Part shown: piece by piece, positions 15,704 to 25,200 of the stretch
Position numbering within the stretch: position 1 is the first letter of the stretch
How the letters are laid out: each line of letters begins with the position of its first letter
Source: an uncultured Polaribacter sp.
GTDB taxonomy: Bacteria; Bacteroidota; Bacteroidia; Flavobacteriales; Flavobacteriaceae
Length of the DNA stretch: 64,000 bases
Reading direction: 5' to 3'
Assembly: GCF_947495205.1 (NCBI RefSeq)
Contig: NZ_CANLXV010000001.1
Location: 372,001 to 436,000 of the forward strand
Made by a program: the position numbers and the translations under genes
Notes under the pieces: generated by a model
The model's database searches: none
What the model was told of the DNA's origin: nothing
What the model saw: only the letters and a program-made list of their open reading frames with translations

Positions 15704-17035
15704 TTGAAAACTAAATTTTTATTTTTAGTAGTAATTTTTACCTCTTTTGCTACGTTTTCTCAAAAACAATGGACCTTAAAAGAGGCAGTAGAACAGGCTT
15801 TAAAAAGAAATATTTCCGTTCAGCAAAATAAATTAAATTTAGAAATTGCTAAGAAAGATGTAGCTATTGCTAAAGGTAATTTTTTACCAAACCTAAATGC
15901 TAATACGCGTGGTAATGTAAATTTTGGTACAGGTTTTGACCCCGTTTCTCAAGATCGTGTAAATACAAGTTTTTTTGGTGGTTCTTTTGGAGCAGGAGCA
16001 GGTTATACTATTTTTAACGGTTTTAGAAACACCAATACGTATAAACAAGCCCAATTGGGTGTAGAAACTAGTATTTACGATTTAGAACAAATAGAAAATG
16101 CTATTTCTTTAAGAGTGGTTAACTCATATTTAAACGTATTATTTGCTAAAGAAAATTTAGAAATAGCTAAAGTTCAGGCTGCGATTAGTACCAAGCAAAT
16201 AGAGGCGGCGGAGCAGCGTTTTAAGGCAGGCGTAATAGCAAAGGGAGATTTGTTTAATATTAAATCTACTGCTGCAAATGATTTGCAAACTTTAGTAGTA
16301 AGAGAAAATGCATTAGAAATTGCATTACTTACGCTAGCCCAATTATTACAAGAACCGTCAGAGAATTTTGATGTTGCTCCTGTAAATATAGATACACCTT
16401 CTGCAAATTTATTTTATAAAAATTCTAATTCAGTTTATAACAAAGCTTTAGAAGTAATGCCAGAAATAACAAGAGCAAAATTGGCTATTGATAATGCAGG
16501 TTTTAATATTGAAATTGCAAAAAGTGCCTTTTACCCAACCATAACTGCATCTGCTTCTTTATCTACAAATTATGGTTACAATTTAAATTTGCCTGATGGT
16601 TTTAGCAATCCAAGTTTTGGCAGCCAGTTAGAAGATAATTTAGGTTATGGTGTAGGTTTTAGCATTAATGTACCAATTTTTAATAGATTTCAAACTAAAA
16701 ATAGAGTAGCACAATCTGTAATTAACAGAGATATTTCTGAAACTCGTTTAGAAAATGAAAAACTAAATTTAAAGCAAACTATAGAACAAGCTTTTTTGGA
16801 TGTAAAAACAGCACTAAGAACCTATGAATCTGCAAAAATTTCTTTAGATGCCCAAAAGGAAGCATTTAAAAATGCACAAGAAAGTTACAATTTTGGGGCT
16901 ATAACTTTGTTTGATTTTGATTTGGTTAGAACTCGTTTAGTAAATGCAGAAGGGGCAATGGTTTTGTCTAAATATGATTATGTTTTTAAAACCAAAGTAT
17001 TACAATTTTATTGTGGCGAATTAGTTTTAGAATAA
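15704..17035 (+). CDS. TolC-family outer-membrane efflux protein
   Basis: The 443-residue protein has a signal peptide (ending ATFSQ) and two long coiled-coil halves typical of OEP/TolC, with repeats such as AAEQRFKAGVIAKGDLF and AQESYNFGAITLFDFDLVRTRL. TolC proteins form trimeric channels across the outer membrane for efflux or secretion. The start is a TTG at 15704, supported because it gives a complete signal peptide. No adaptor or inner-membrane pump gene is adjacent, so its partner is encoded elsewhere. Confidence 0.9.
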   Translation: MKTKFLFLVVIFTSFATFSQKQWTLKEAVEQALKRNISVQQNKLNLEIAKKDVAIAKGNFLPNLNANTRGNVNFGTGFDPVSQDRVNTSFFGGSFGAGAGYTIFNGFRNTNTYKQAQLGVETSIYDLEQIENAISLRVVNSYLNVLFAKENLEIAKVQAAISTKQIEAAEQRFKAGVIAKGDLFNIKSTAANDLQTLVVRENALEIALLTLAQLLQEPSENFDVAPVNIDTPSANLFYKNSNSVYNKALEVMPEITRAKLAIDNAGFNIEIAKSAFYPTITASASLSTNYGYNLNLPDGFSNPSFGSQLEDNLGYGVGFSINVPIFNRFQTKNRVAQSVINRDISETRLENEKLNLKQTIEQAFLDVKTALRTYESAKISLDAQKEAFKNAQESYNFGAITLFDFDLVRTRLVNAEGAMVLSKYDYVFKTKVLQFYCGELVLE

Positions 17036-17057
17036 CAGTATAGCATATAATAAAAAT

Positions 17058-17095
17058 ACCGCATTTAATTTTTTAAAATTGAATGCGGTTTTTTT
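17058..17095 (+). terminator. Intrinsic terminator after tolC
   Basis: A 13-bp stem (ACCGCATTTAATT / AATTGAATGCGGT with one wobble pair) is followed by a run of T. Confidence 0.9.
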
Positions 17096-17121
17096 GTGCG
17101 TGTTTTTTTAATTCGATGACT

Positions 17122-17129
17122 TATCTTTG
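17122..17129 (+). promoter_or_regulatory. Bacteroidota -7 element TATCTTTG ahead of tsaB
   Basis: An exact match whose last three bases coincide with an in-frame TTG at 17127. The element decides against that TTG as start and in favour of the GTG at 17142. Confidence 0.6.
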
Positions 17130-17141
17130 TTAAAAAAAGAA

Positions 17142-17828
17142 GTGGCAATTATACTAAATATAGAAACTTCAACTAAAAACTGTGCTGTAAGTATTGCAGA
17201 AAACGGTTTGGTTTTAGCAAGCAAAGCGTTAAATAATGGTAATTATTCTCATGCGGAAGTTTTACATGTTTTTATTGAAGAAGTTTTGAATATGGCAAAT
17301 ATCTCCAAAGCTAAAATAGATGCTGTTGCTGTAAGTAAAGGACCAGGATCTTACACAGGATTAAGAATTGGTGTTTCTGCTGCAAAAGGGCTTTGTTTTG
17401 CTTTAGATGTCCCTTTAATTGCTGTGGATACATTAAAATCTTTGGCAAGCACAATTAAATTAAAGAGTGGATTAGTTGCACCTATGTTAGATGCAAGAAG
17501 AATGGAAGTATATACTGCAGTTTACAATCATAAAAATGAACAAATTAGAGCTATTCAAGCAGATGTTATAGATGAAAATTCTTTTAAAGAATATTTAGAA
17601 AACGGTCTGGTTTATTTTTTAGGCGATGGAGCAGCCAAGTGCAAAGATGTTATTACAGATAAAAATGCAATTTTTGTAGAAGATAAACATCCATCAGCAG
17701 TACAAATGGCACCTTTGTCTTATTACAAGTACAAAAAAAACGACATGGAAGATGTCGCTTATTTTGAACCTTTTTATTTAAAAGATTTTATTGTAATTCC
17801 AGAAAAGAAGAAAAAACCTACTTTTTAA
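17142..17828 (+). CDS. tsaB: tRNA threonylcarbamoyladenosine biosynthesis protein TsaB
   Basis: TsaB is the non-catalytic partner of TsaD in forming t6A37 on ANN-decoding tRNAs. The product has the ASKHA-like N-terminus (ILNIETSTKNCAVSI), AVSKGPGSYTGLRIGVSAAKGL and MLDARRMEVYTA, all typical. The GTG at 17142 gives MAIILNIETST, the usual family start (228 residues). The C-terminus overlaps by 4 bp the convergent gene at 17825. Confidence 0.93.
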   Translation: MAIILNIETSTKNCAVSIAENGLVLASKALNNGNYSHAEVLHVFIEEVLNMANISKAKIDAVAVSKGPGSYTGLRIGVSAAKGLCFALDVPLIAVDTLKSLASTIKLKSGLVAPMLDARRMEVYTAVYNHKNEQIRAIQADVIDENSFKEYLENGLVYFLGDGAAKCKDVITDKNAIFVEDKHPSAVQMAPLSYYKYKKNDMEDVAYFEPFYLKDFIVIPEKKKKPTF

Positions 17829-18508
17829 AGCGTGTTGTAATAATTAATTATTTTGGTTAAATCTTTAATATTATTACTTTTTAATTTACCTTTTTTCATA
17901 AAACTTTTAATTTCAGATGCTTTTTCACCAAAAATTAAAGGAAATTTCTTTTTGCTTTTCGGCACTTCAATAAAGGAGTTATCCTTAAATTTTATAAAAA
18001 TTTCATCATTTTGTCTTTTAAAATTTTCTGGTTTAGCAGAATCGTAGTTAGATTTTGGCTCAGTTGCTTTGTAATATTTAACAATTTCTTCGGATAGCAA
18101 TTTTGCTTCTCCAGAAAGATTATGTAAAACAAAGTATTTTAATTTACCATTATGCTCAAACACTTGGTATGTTTTTTCAATACCTAACATTTTAACTTTC
18201 TTGCCTTTTTGCTTTTTTAAAATGGCTATTTTATCATTCTTAATAAGCTCCATTTCATTTCTGTAAATATTAAATTTCAAAGACATAATTTCGTTTAAGC
18301 CATCTACTTTACAAGGCATATAATTGGGAGTTAAGTACATCTTATGAGCTATTTTTTCAAATTCTTTAGAATTGTTTGATAGATCTCTTGGCATAAAGAC
18401 GGTTATAGGTCTTCCGCCAGAAGTACTGCTCATTGAGGTAGCTTGTGCATTGGTTTCAATAAAAAGTAAAAATGCGAACGGTAATACAAGGGTAAATTTG
18501 AATTTCAT
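17825..18508 (-). CDS. Secreted protein of unknown function
   Basis: A signal peptide (ending ETNAQA) precedes about 205 Lys-rich residues with no domain I recognise. Segments such as KTYQVFEHNGKLKYFVLHN suggest beta-structure. It is convergent with tsaB (4-bp overlap) and follows the MscS gene on the same strand after 123 bp. It is a real gene by length, signal peptide and composition; function unknown. Confidence 0.7.
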   Translation of the reverse strand: MKFKFTLVLPFAFLLFIETNAQATSMSSTSGGRPITVFMPRDLSNNSKEFEKIAHKMYLTPNYMPCKVDGLNEIMSLKFNIYRNEMELIKNDKIAILKKQKGKKVKMLGIEKTYQVFEHNGKLKYFVLHNLSGEAKLLSEEIVKYYKATEPKSNYDSAKPENFKRQNDEIFIKFKDNSFIEVPKSKKKFPLIFGEKASEIKSFMKKGKLKSNNIKDLTKIINYYNTL

Positions 18509-18631
18509 ATCTATTATTTTAGGTGATTATAGGCTCAAAAATTATGCCAATAAAAGGTTTAAATTTTGAAAGTATTTATGCAAAAGTTAAAGCAACAATT
18601 TTGATGTTGGTTTAACTGTAATAAACTTAAA

Positions 18632-19432
18632 TTACTTTTTAATTTCTACTTGATGTGGATAAGGTATTTCTATACCAGCTTTGTCTAAGGCTATTTTGGT
18701 ATTCTCCATAACATCAAAATAAACTGTCCAATAATCTTCTGTTTTACACCAAGGTCTTACTGCAAAGTTTACAGAGCTATCTGCTAATTCTAAGACAGAA
18801 ACGCTCGGTAGCGGATCTTTTAAAACATTTTTATGTGCTGTTAAAACAGCCATTAAAACATCTTTAGTTTGTTTAATATCTGCATCATAAGATACACCAA
18901 TAACTAAATCTACACGTCTTGTGCCTTCTGTAGTATAATTAACTATTGTACCATTAGATAAGGATGCATTAGGTATAATAATTTCTTTATTGGATAAGCC
19001 TGTTAGTTTGGTAGTAAAAATTTCAATTTCTTTTATAACACCTATTTCGCCTTGAGCTTCTACCAAGTCACCAATTTTAAAGGGTTTAAAAATCATAATT
19101 AATACACCACCTGCAAAGTTTGCAAGAGAACCTTGCAATGCTAAACCAATAGCTAAACCAGCAGCAGCAATTATGGCAGCAAAAGATGCTGTTTCTACAC
19201 CTAGTTTTGCAATTACTGTTATAAACAATAATACTTTAAGAATCCACCCTAAAAGGTTGCCTAAAAATTTTTGTAAAGAGATTTCTAAGCCCTGTTTATT
19301 CATTATTTTTTTACTGGTTTTAACCAAAACCTTTATGGCAAATAAACCTATTATTAAAATGGCCAATGCCATAAAAACGTCTGGTGCATACTTAATTACT
19401 AATTCTTTAGCTTGGTCTAGGTATTCTAACAT
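18632..19432 (-). CDS. Small-conductance mechanosensitive channel, MscS family
   Basis: The 266-residue protein has three membrane segments (about 16-36, 57-78, 83-112) and the pore helix AAIIAAAGLAIGLALQGSLANFAGG. The MscS beta domain follows (FKIGDLVEAQGEIGVIKEI, IIIPNASLSNGTIVNYT) and then the cytoplasmic vestibule. It protects against hypo-osmotic shock in the inner membrane. Length matches E. coli MscS. Confidence 0.95.
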   Translation of the reverse strand: MLEYLDQAKELVIKYAPDVFMALAILIIGLFAIKVLVKTSKKIMNKQGLEISLQKFLGNLLGWILKVLLFITVIAKLGVETASFAAIIAAAGLAIGLALQGSLANFAGGVLIMIFKPFKIGDLVEAQGEIGVIKEIEIFTTKLTGLSNKEIIIPNASLSNGTIVNYTTEGTRRVDLVIGVSYDADIKQTKDVLMAVLTAHKNVLKDPLPSVSVLELADSSVNFAVRPWCKTEDYWTVYFDVMENTKIALDKAGIEIPYPHQVEIKK

Positions 19433-19457
19433 GATAAATAATTTAAAATTTTAAGTA

Positions 19458-19465
19458 CAAATTTA
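19458..19465 (-). promoter_or_regulatory. -7 element TAAATTTG for the MscS gene
   Basis: Read on the minus strand this is an exact TANNTTTG, 25 bp upstream of the ATG at 19432. No -33 element was found. Confidence 0.5.
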
Positions 19466-19566
19466 ATAAAGTATTGATTATAGAAATATTATATTTAGAT
19501 AATTAAATTATAATTTTTTCTGTTTTGAACTTCGTTTTATCTATAAGTTGATGTTTATGTAGTACA

Positions 19567-19602
19567 ATAAAAAAGCGATTTAATAAATTCATTAAATCGC
19601 TT
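19567..19602 (-). terminator. Intrinsic terminator of the dodecin gene
   Basis: A perfect 12-bp stem (AAGCGATTTAAT / ATTAAATCGCTT) has a T tract on its minus-strand 3' side and lies 20 bp after the dodecin stop codon. Confidence 0.85.
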
Positions 19603-19621
19603 AAACTTTAATAAGGTAAAA

Positions 19622-19822
19622 TTAATTTACTTCAAATGTAATCTTTAGATTTACTCTAAACTCTGTAACTTCATCGTTGTTAACCACTGCACTTTGTGAT
19701 TGTACAAATACAGATTTTATATTTTTCACCGATTTTGCGGCATGTTTTACCGCTTTTTTTGTTGCGTCTTCCCAACTTTTTTCTGAGTTTGCTAAAACTT
19801 CAATAACTTTCATTACTGCCAT
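19622..19822 (-). CDS. Dodecin family flavin-binding protein
   Basis: The 66-residue protein matches dodecins, which assemble as 12-mers that store and shield flavins. It shows VIEVLANSEKSWEDATKKAV, the helix typical of the fold, then the beta strands ending VNLKITFEV. It stands alone between its own promoter and terminator. Confidence 0.92.
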   Translation of the reverse strand: MAVMKVIEVLANSEKSWEDATKKAVKHAAKSVKNIKSVFVQSQSAVVNNDEVTEFRVNLKITFEVN

Positions 19823-19851
19823 ATTGTTAAAATTTAAGATTGTTAATTCTG

Positions 19852-19881
19852 TAAATATATGAAAATCAATGAGTTTTGCAA
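19852..19881 (-). promoter_or_regulatory. Promoter candidate for dodecin, TTG-N19-TATATTTA
   Basis: On the minus strand TTG (19881-19879) and TATATTTA (19859-19852, one mismatch) have standard spacing and lie 30 bp before the start codon. Confidence 0.45.
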
Positions 19882-19919
19882 TTTAAAAATCCCAATGTTA
19901 AGTTAATGTTATGTAAATG

Positions 19920-19950
19920 TTTGTTTTATGTTATTTAAATGTTATATTTG
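19920..19950 (+). promoter_or_regulatory. Near-ideal Bacteroidota promoter TTTG-N19-TATATTTG
   Basis: TTTG at 19920-19923 and TATATTTG at 19943-19950 are exact matches at standard spacing. The element places transcription start near 19955, so an in-frame ATG at 19928 cannot be the start of the next gene. Confidence 0.8.
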
Positions 19951-19984
19951 TAAAAGTAAAGTTAACCCTATAAAGACATATATC

Positions 19985-20335
19985 ATGAAAAAATTATTCA
20001 CAATAGCACTTTTAAGCATCGCAACAATTGGTTTCTCTCAAAATCAAAAGCCAACTTTTGAAGCAGAGGGAGATTTAGTAAAGGCAACATATTACCATGA
20101 AGATGGCTCTATAAGTACTCAAGGTTTCTTTAAGGATAAAAAATTAACGGGTAAATGGGTTCGTTTTGATAAAAAAGGAAATAAAACCCAATTAGCATTC
20201 TATAAAGATGGCAAAAAAACAGGAAAATGGTTTATTTGGGGTGCAGATTCATTAAAAGAAATTACTTATAGCAATAACGCAGTTCAAGATGTTAGTTTAT
20301 GGAAAGCAGAATCTAAAATAGCGGCAAATAAATAA
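19985..20335 (+). CDS. Small exported protein with MORN-like (YwqK-type) repeats
   Basis: From the ATG at 19985 the product has 116 residues with a signal peptide (ending TIGFSQ). Repeats of the type YYHEDGSISTQGFFKDKKLTGKW and AFYKDGKKTGKW resemble the MORN-like units of YwqK-family proteins. The function of such exported single-domain forms is unknown. The promoter position decides the start. Confidence 0.8.
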   Translation: MKKLFTIALLSIATIGFSQNQKPTFEAEGDLVKATYYHEDGSISTQGFFKDKKLTGKWVRFDKKGNKTQLAFYKDGKKTGKWFIWGADSLKEITYSNNAVQDVSLWKAESKIAANK

Positions 20336-20359
20336 ATCAATAGTTAACAAATAAATTGG

Positions 20360-20398
20360 AAAGAGCTTTAAACTTGTAATAGTTTAAAGCTTTTTTTT
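20360..20398 (+). terminator. Intrinsic terminator
   Basis: The 11-bp stem AGCTTTAAACT / AGTTTAAAGCT is followed by eight T, 25 bp after the MORN-like gene. Confidence 0.9.
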
Positions 20399-20693
20399 GT
20401 TGCCTAATCAATCGTGTTTCAAAATATTGAAGGATCAAATGTGTAAAGAATTAATCTTGGTTGTTTAGAAAACTTTGGAGATCTTTTAAGTGCAACATAC
20501 AGTTAGGTGAATATTGAATTTAAAACACATTTAAATCGATTTCTTAAACTAAGTAATTTTTCTGTAATTGATTTACTTTGACCATTATATTGTCTGCTAA
20601 TTCTTGCAAATAAGTTAAAGGTAAAAAGTATAAAATGATGCTTGTAGCTATTTATTATTTAAAAATGATGGTATTACTTGGTTCTATTTTAGT
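20399..20693. other. Gene-free stretch, nothing recognised
   Basis: About 295 bp between two convergent terminators hold no ORF of convincing length (the longest, near 20636, is 28 codons and runs into a terminator). No repeat or RNA motif was recognised. Confidence 0.5.
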
Positions 20694-20738
20694 CAAAAAA
20701 AAAACACTTAAAGCTAAGTAAGCTATAAGTGTTTTTTA
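20694..20738 (-). terminator. Terminator of the leftward sprA/tonB block, possibly bidirectional
   Basis: A 17-bp stem (AAAAAACACTTAAAGCT / AGCTATAAGTGTTTTTT, one mismatch) has T runs on both strands, 18 bp after the TonB stop codon. Confidence 0.8.
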
Positions 20739-20755
20739 ATAAATGTTTTTAATTT

Positions 20756-21475
20756 TTACTCTACTAATAAAGAAAAAGGAATGTTATAACTAACGCCAAC
20801 AGGTTTACCTCTTTGTCTACCTGGTTTCATTTTAGGCAATAATTTCATTACTTTAATAACTTCTTGTTCTATTTTAGGGTGTGGTCCTCTTGCCTGAACA
20901 TTAACAATGTTCCCTTTTTTATCAATTTTAAAACCAATAAAAACTCTCTTTTTACCAGCGGTTAAACCCAATTCATTTGGTAAATCTGTATCAAATTTTC
21001 TACTAAAATGTTTTTGCACCTGTTTATTAAAGCAAGCTTTTAATTTTGCTTTATTACCTTTACAACCAGGAAAAACAGGAGAGTCTTCAATAATCATAAA
21101 GTTTACATCTTCTACAACTTCTTCTACCTCTTCTACCTCTACAATTTCTTCTACAACAACCTCTTCAGTTTCATCAGTTTCTGTAGATTCAATTACAGTT
21201 TCCTCAACATCTTCTTTATCTTCTACAATTTCAATTTTTTCTGGTGCTGGTGGTGGTGGAGTTTTTGGTTTTACAGGTTCCACTCTTTCTGTAATTGGTA
21301 TTTCTTCTTCAACTATAGCATTCATACTTACAACCCCTAAATCTTCAACGGTTTTGTCATATGTTTTTTGTTCTATTGCTGCATATGTAACAAACAAGGC
21401 CAATACTAGCCCGATTTGCATAAAAATCTTGCTGTAATTTTCTAAATTTGATTTTGGGTTTTTCTTAATTTCCAT
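20756..21475 (-). CDS. TonB energy-transducer family protein with an acidic linker
   Basis: The 239-residue protein has an N-terminal membrane segment (about 16-34), a short PPPPAP tract, then an unusually Glu/Val-rich linker (about 80-130). The TonB C-terminal domain (about 132-238) contains FPGCKG, FKIDKKGNIVNVQA and LPKMKPGRQRGKPVGVSYNI. It is the paralogue of the protein at 6034-6780. It ends the leftward block behind gcvH and vanZ. Confidence 0.88.
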   Translation of the reverse strand: MEIKKNPKSNLENYSKIFMQIGLVLALFVTYAAIEQKTYDKTVEDLGVVSMNAIVEEEIPITERVEPVKPKTPPPPAPEKIEIVEDKEDVEETVIESTETDETEEVVVEEIVEVEEVEEVVEDVNFMIIEDSPVFPGCKGNKAKLKACFNKQVQKHFSRKFDTDLPNELGLTAGKKRVFIGFKIDKKGNIVNVQARGPHPKIEQEVIKVMKLLPKMKPGRQRGKPVGVSYNIPFSLLVE

Positions 21476-21538
21476 GAATAAAAATTTTAATAGAGTGCTA
21501 ATTTAAATAAATTATTGTTTTTAATACAAGCGTTTGTG

Positions 21539-21922
21539 TTAATTAAGCCATTTTTTTTTGAAAATTTTATCAAAAAACAGCAATCCGAGTAAAACACCGG
21601 TTGAATTTGCTAAAACATCCAATAAATCTCCTGTTCTATAATCTGTTAAAATTTCTTGCAGAAATTCTAATAAAATACCAAAAGATATACAAAAAATTAT
21701 AATAACATAGTTTTTAATATTTTTGTTATGCGCAGTAATTAACCAAGTGATAGCAAAAATAAAGTAAGCAAAACAATGCTGTATTTTATCTAAATGCTTT
21801 ATGTTTATACTACTATGTTGATTAGGCTTATTTAAGCTTAAATATACAATACCAATGGTAATAATTAACGATAAAACAAGGGTTAATTTACCCTTCAATA
21901 ACTGATTTATAACCTGCTGCAT
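21539..21922 (-). CDS. VanZ-family membrane protein
   Basis: A 127-residue protein with four hydrophobic segments and the VanZ features [13 protein letters not shown] and [30 protein letters not shown]. Its start lies inside gcvH (35-bp overlap), so it is translationally coupled. In flavobacteria this gene sits near sprA and gcvH, but no antibiotic resistance role should be assumed. Confidence 0.88.
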   Translation of the reverse strand: MQQVINQLLKGKLTLVLSLIITIGIVYLSLNKPNQHSSINIKHLDKIQHCFAYFIFAITWLITAHNKNIKNYVIIIFCISFGILLEFLQEILTDYRTGDLLDVLANSTGVLLGLLFFDKIFKKKWLN

Positions 21923-22268
21923 CTAATAAATTTTCTATTTGAGAGGTATCAGAAATTTCTAATTTAATCATCCATCCTTTATCATATGGGTCTGTGTTTA
22001 CCAATTCTGGCTCATCTTCTAAGGTTTCATTAAATTCTATAACTTCACCAGTTAATGGCATAAACAGGTCTGATACTGTTTTTACTGCTTCTACAGAACC
22101 AAAAACATCACCTTCTTGCACAGTATCATCTAAAGTATCTACATCTACATATACAATATCACCCAATTCTCCTTGCGCAAAATCTGTAATTCCTACTGTT
22201 GCAACGTTACCTTCAATTTTAATCCATTCGTGATCTTTTGTGTATTTTAATTCTGATGGTATATTCAT
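21888..22268 (-). CDS. gcvH: Glycine cleavage system H protein
   Basis: GcvH carries the lipoyl arm of the glycine cleavage complex. The 126-residue protein has lipoyl-acceptor K63 in [11 protein letters not shown] and the usual C-terminal [16 protein letters not shown]. It starts 28 bp after sprA ends. The P and T proteins are not in the window. Confidence 0.96.
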   Translation of the reverse strand: MNIPSELKYTKDHEWIKIEGNVATVGITDFAQGELGDIVYVDVDTLDDTVQEGDVFGSVEAVKTVSDLFMPLTGEVIEFNETLEDEPELVNTDPYDKGWMIKLEISDTSQIENLLDAAGYKSVIEG

Positions 22269-22295
22269 TTTTATTTGTTTTTTATATGATTAATT

Positions 22296-25200
22296 TTAAT
22301 TGCCTCCTAAATTATAAATTATATTAAAACCACCATTTATAGCTTGTCTAGGAAATGTTGTAGAAATTGCATATCTAGAGGTTTGATGGTTGTAATAAAA
22401 AGATGCCGTTAAGTTACTACTTAACCTGTAATCTGCTGTAAATTTAATAGAAAATAATCTTTGTCCACCACTAATTTGGTCGTTATCTTCATCTATTGCT
22501 CTAATTTGTGTTAAGTTGTCTCTTAAAGAAATATCTCCTCTTAAATTAATATCTCCTTTTAGGTTTGTTTTTTTACCCGTAAAACGCGTTTTAACTTTTA
22601 CATCTTTAAAGACATAACCTAAACCAAAGATATATTCTGTTCCTTTAATGTCTGTTAGTGTGCTATTGTTAAAATTCATAGTAAGCGTGCGATCTCTTTT
22701 TACTTCACCTCTAAAAGAAAAAGAATTTTTCATTTTCATATCTACTTTAACTAAAGGAGAAAATTCGTCTACCAAAGTTGCTGCAGCAATTAATAATTCG
22801 GGTTCATAATTTCCAGAAGAGTTTGTTATCGCAAATGGATCTGCAGCATTGTATTGTAAATTATTAGTAAAGCTAGATACAGTGTATGATGATTTATAAC
22901 CATGTGAAAGAACAAATGTGCTAAAATTCTTTTTAAAGAAATCTAACTTCATTAGGCCATTATAACGCAAAGTCCAATTGGGTAATGGTATATTTCTAAA
23001 CAGACTTTTGTTTACTTTATTGGGATCTCTACCAGAATATGCTGCCATAAATGCAGGTAACAATACTTGTTGACTATTTTCTCCATAACCTTCTACTGGC
23101 GCACCAGATTCATTTGCTAATCTGTTGGCAATAATGGCTCTAGAATCTCTCATTTGTTGAAACAATGCATCGCCATCTGTAAAAGCGGTACCTAACATGT
23201 AAAAGCTAGAACTAAAATTACCAGTTTCAAATGCAGGTGCACTAAAATCTAAGGCACCATTTTCTGTACCATTTAGCACAACATCTATTTGTTGAGATAA
23301 ATCTCTTGTTTTAATGTTGTTTCCTCTAACATCTATGTTTAAATCTTTAAAAGGTTTTAACGTAAAAGTATAGTCTACTTTATTAAAGCTAGTTCTGCTA
23401 TAGGTTTTATTATAATATTCGCTATTCTCTGGATCTCTTGGTGCTACTAACCAACCATTTTCTAGCGCTTTACTTCTAATATCTACTTGGCTACCAAAAG
23501 CAAAGCTAGTAGGTGAGCCACCTAAAAAGCCAATATTTTGGTCATAACCTGGTAAAAATTGTCCGTTATTTTCTGAATAACTTATTTTTGCTTGCTTTAC
23601 AGAGGTAATTAAATCATAAGTAACTTTTAAAACTTTTTTTCCTAAAGGAAGTTTTTTCTTTTGCTTGCCTCTTCTTGGAGCTGGAGGTAAGCCAACACCT
23701 TTTTTTCCTTTAGCGTTTTTTCTTTGGTTTTTAGTAAGTAATAATTTTTCGAAACCTAAACCTTTGTAAAATTTAGAAAAATTAAAAGTGGTATTTAAAT
23801 TGTGCGTATTTGCATTCTGAATTACATTACCCACTAAATCTACATAAGGTACATCTACACCGTTAACATCAATGGTACTTTGTGCTGCAGCTTGCCAATC
23901 AAAATCTGCAGTGTATGCATAATCTGCTTTTATCCAGCTTAAAAAAGGCACTTTATCTATAGGCAATTGGTAGGTTCCGTTTAATTTTTGGTGGTATTGG
24001 TTGGCTCTACCTAAATTAAAGAAATCATCAAATATTTGTATGTCTTCTCCGGTTCCAAACGTATCAAAAATATGGCTGTTTGTTGCGTTAAAGTTTAATT
24101 GTATTGATTTGGTAAGGTCGAAAGCAATCGTATAATCCCAATCAAATAAAAATCTGCGTTGTTTTAACTCAGGTTGTGGAGATAAGCCAGGAACTAAATT
24201 TCTAGACTGTTGTTCTGTATAATTTCTATTAATTTTAGAATTTAAGGCAAATGTTGTGGGTACAGGATTAAAATTAAAGTCCTTTATAAGTTTCCAGTAT
24301 TTATGCTTAAAAAACGCACTATTTTTAAAAGGTTCTATAGATTTCCCTTCAAAGTTATAATTGTACGTGGCGCCAGCATTTACATTTTCATTTATAAATT
24401 TTTGAATGTTATAATCTCTATGAAATTCTTTGTTATGTGCGTAAGAAAAGTTAAGATTTTCTACATCATAAAAGGCAGGCTTTTTGGTAGAATTAGGGTT
24501 TCTATTTTTCTTTACATTGATAAAACTAATGCTTGTTCTTTTTGTATAATCTCTAGAGAACTCACTATTAGGATTTTGTTCAACAGCATCTGCTAAGGTT
24601 ACATCTTGGTATTGTGGGTCAAATTTAGGGTCTATAAAAATTTCTCCAATACTATAACTCATAGGCAATTGTATACCCCAATTTTTTGGTGTTAATACTT
24701 TACCCAATTGTACGGTTGTTGCAATATCATATTGTTTTGTTTCGTCTAAACTACGTTGATTAACTCTATCTTCTACATTACCAAAACCAATAGTAGACAT
24801 GCTACCTGCAAGAGATACATTGGCTACATCTGCAAAATTTGCATCTGCATTTACTACTGCTGCCCAACCACCATCATTATCAAAACCAGAAGAACGCAAT
24901 TCATTAAACCAAACTTCTCCGCTTTTTGTGGTTAAAGAAGTGTTTTTTATACCCAACATTATGGTTCTTAATTCTGCCAAAGTTGGGTTACCTTTTACAC
25001 TAATGCTGTATGGTAAATCTATAGCTTGTGTTGTAGATGTATATATTTCATTTATTGGCGCTATGGTTGGTCCTAAAGCATCTCTTTCTAGTTTAACCAA
25101 GCCAAAACCTTCTAAAAATGCATCTAGATTATTGGCTTCTGGCCAAATATCTAACGCTGTTGTTCCTTGTCTAGAGACAGTTAAAGGAAGTTCTATCTGA

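Noticed and set aside
19928..19984. ATG start at 19928 for the MORN-like protein
   Set aside because: It falls between the -33 and -7 elements; the ATG at 19985 yields a proper signal peptide.
21539..21922. Glycopeptide resistance gene (VanZ)
   Set aside because: Only the broad VanZ family is recognisable; no vanA/vanH/vanX genes are present.
24303..25200. Plus-strand open frames inside sprA
   Set aside because: They are antisense shadows of a confidently identified long gene, with atypical composition.
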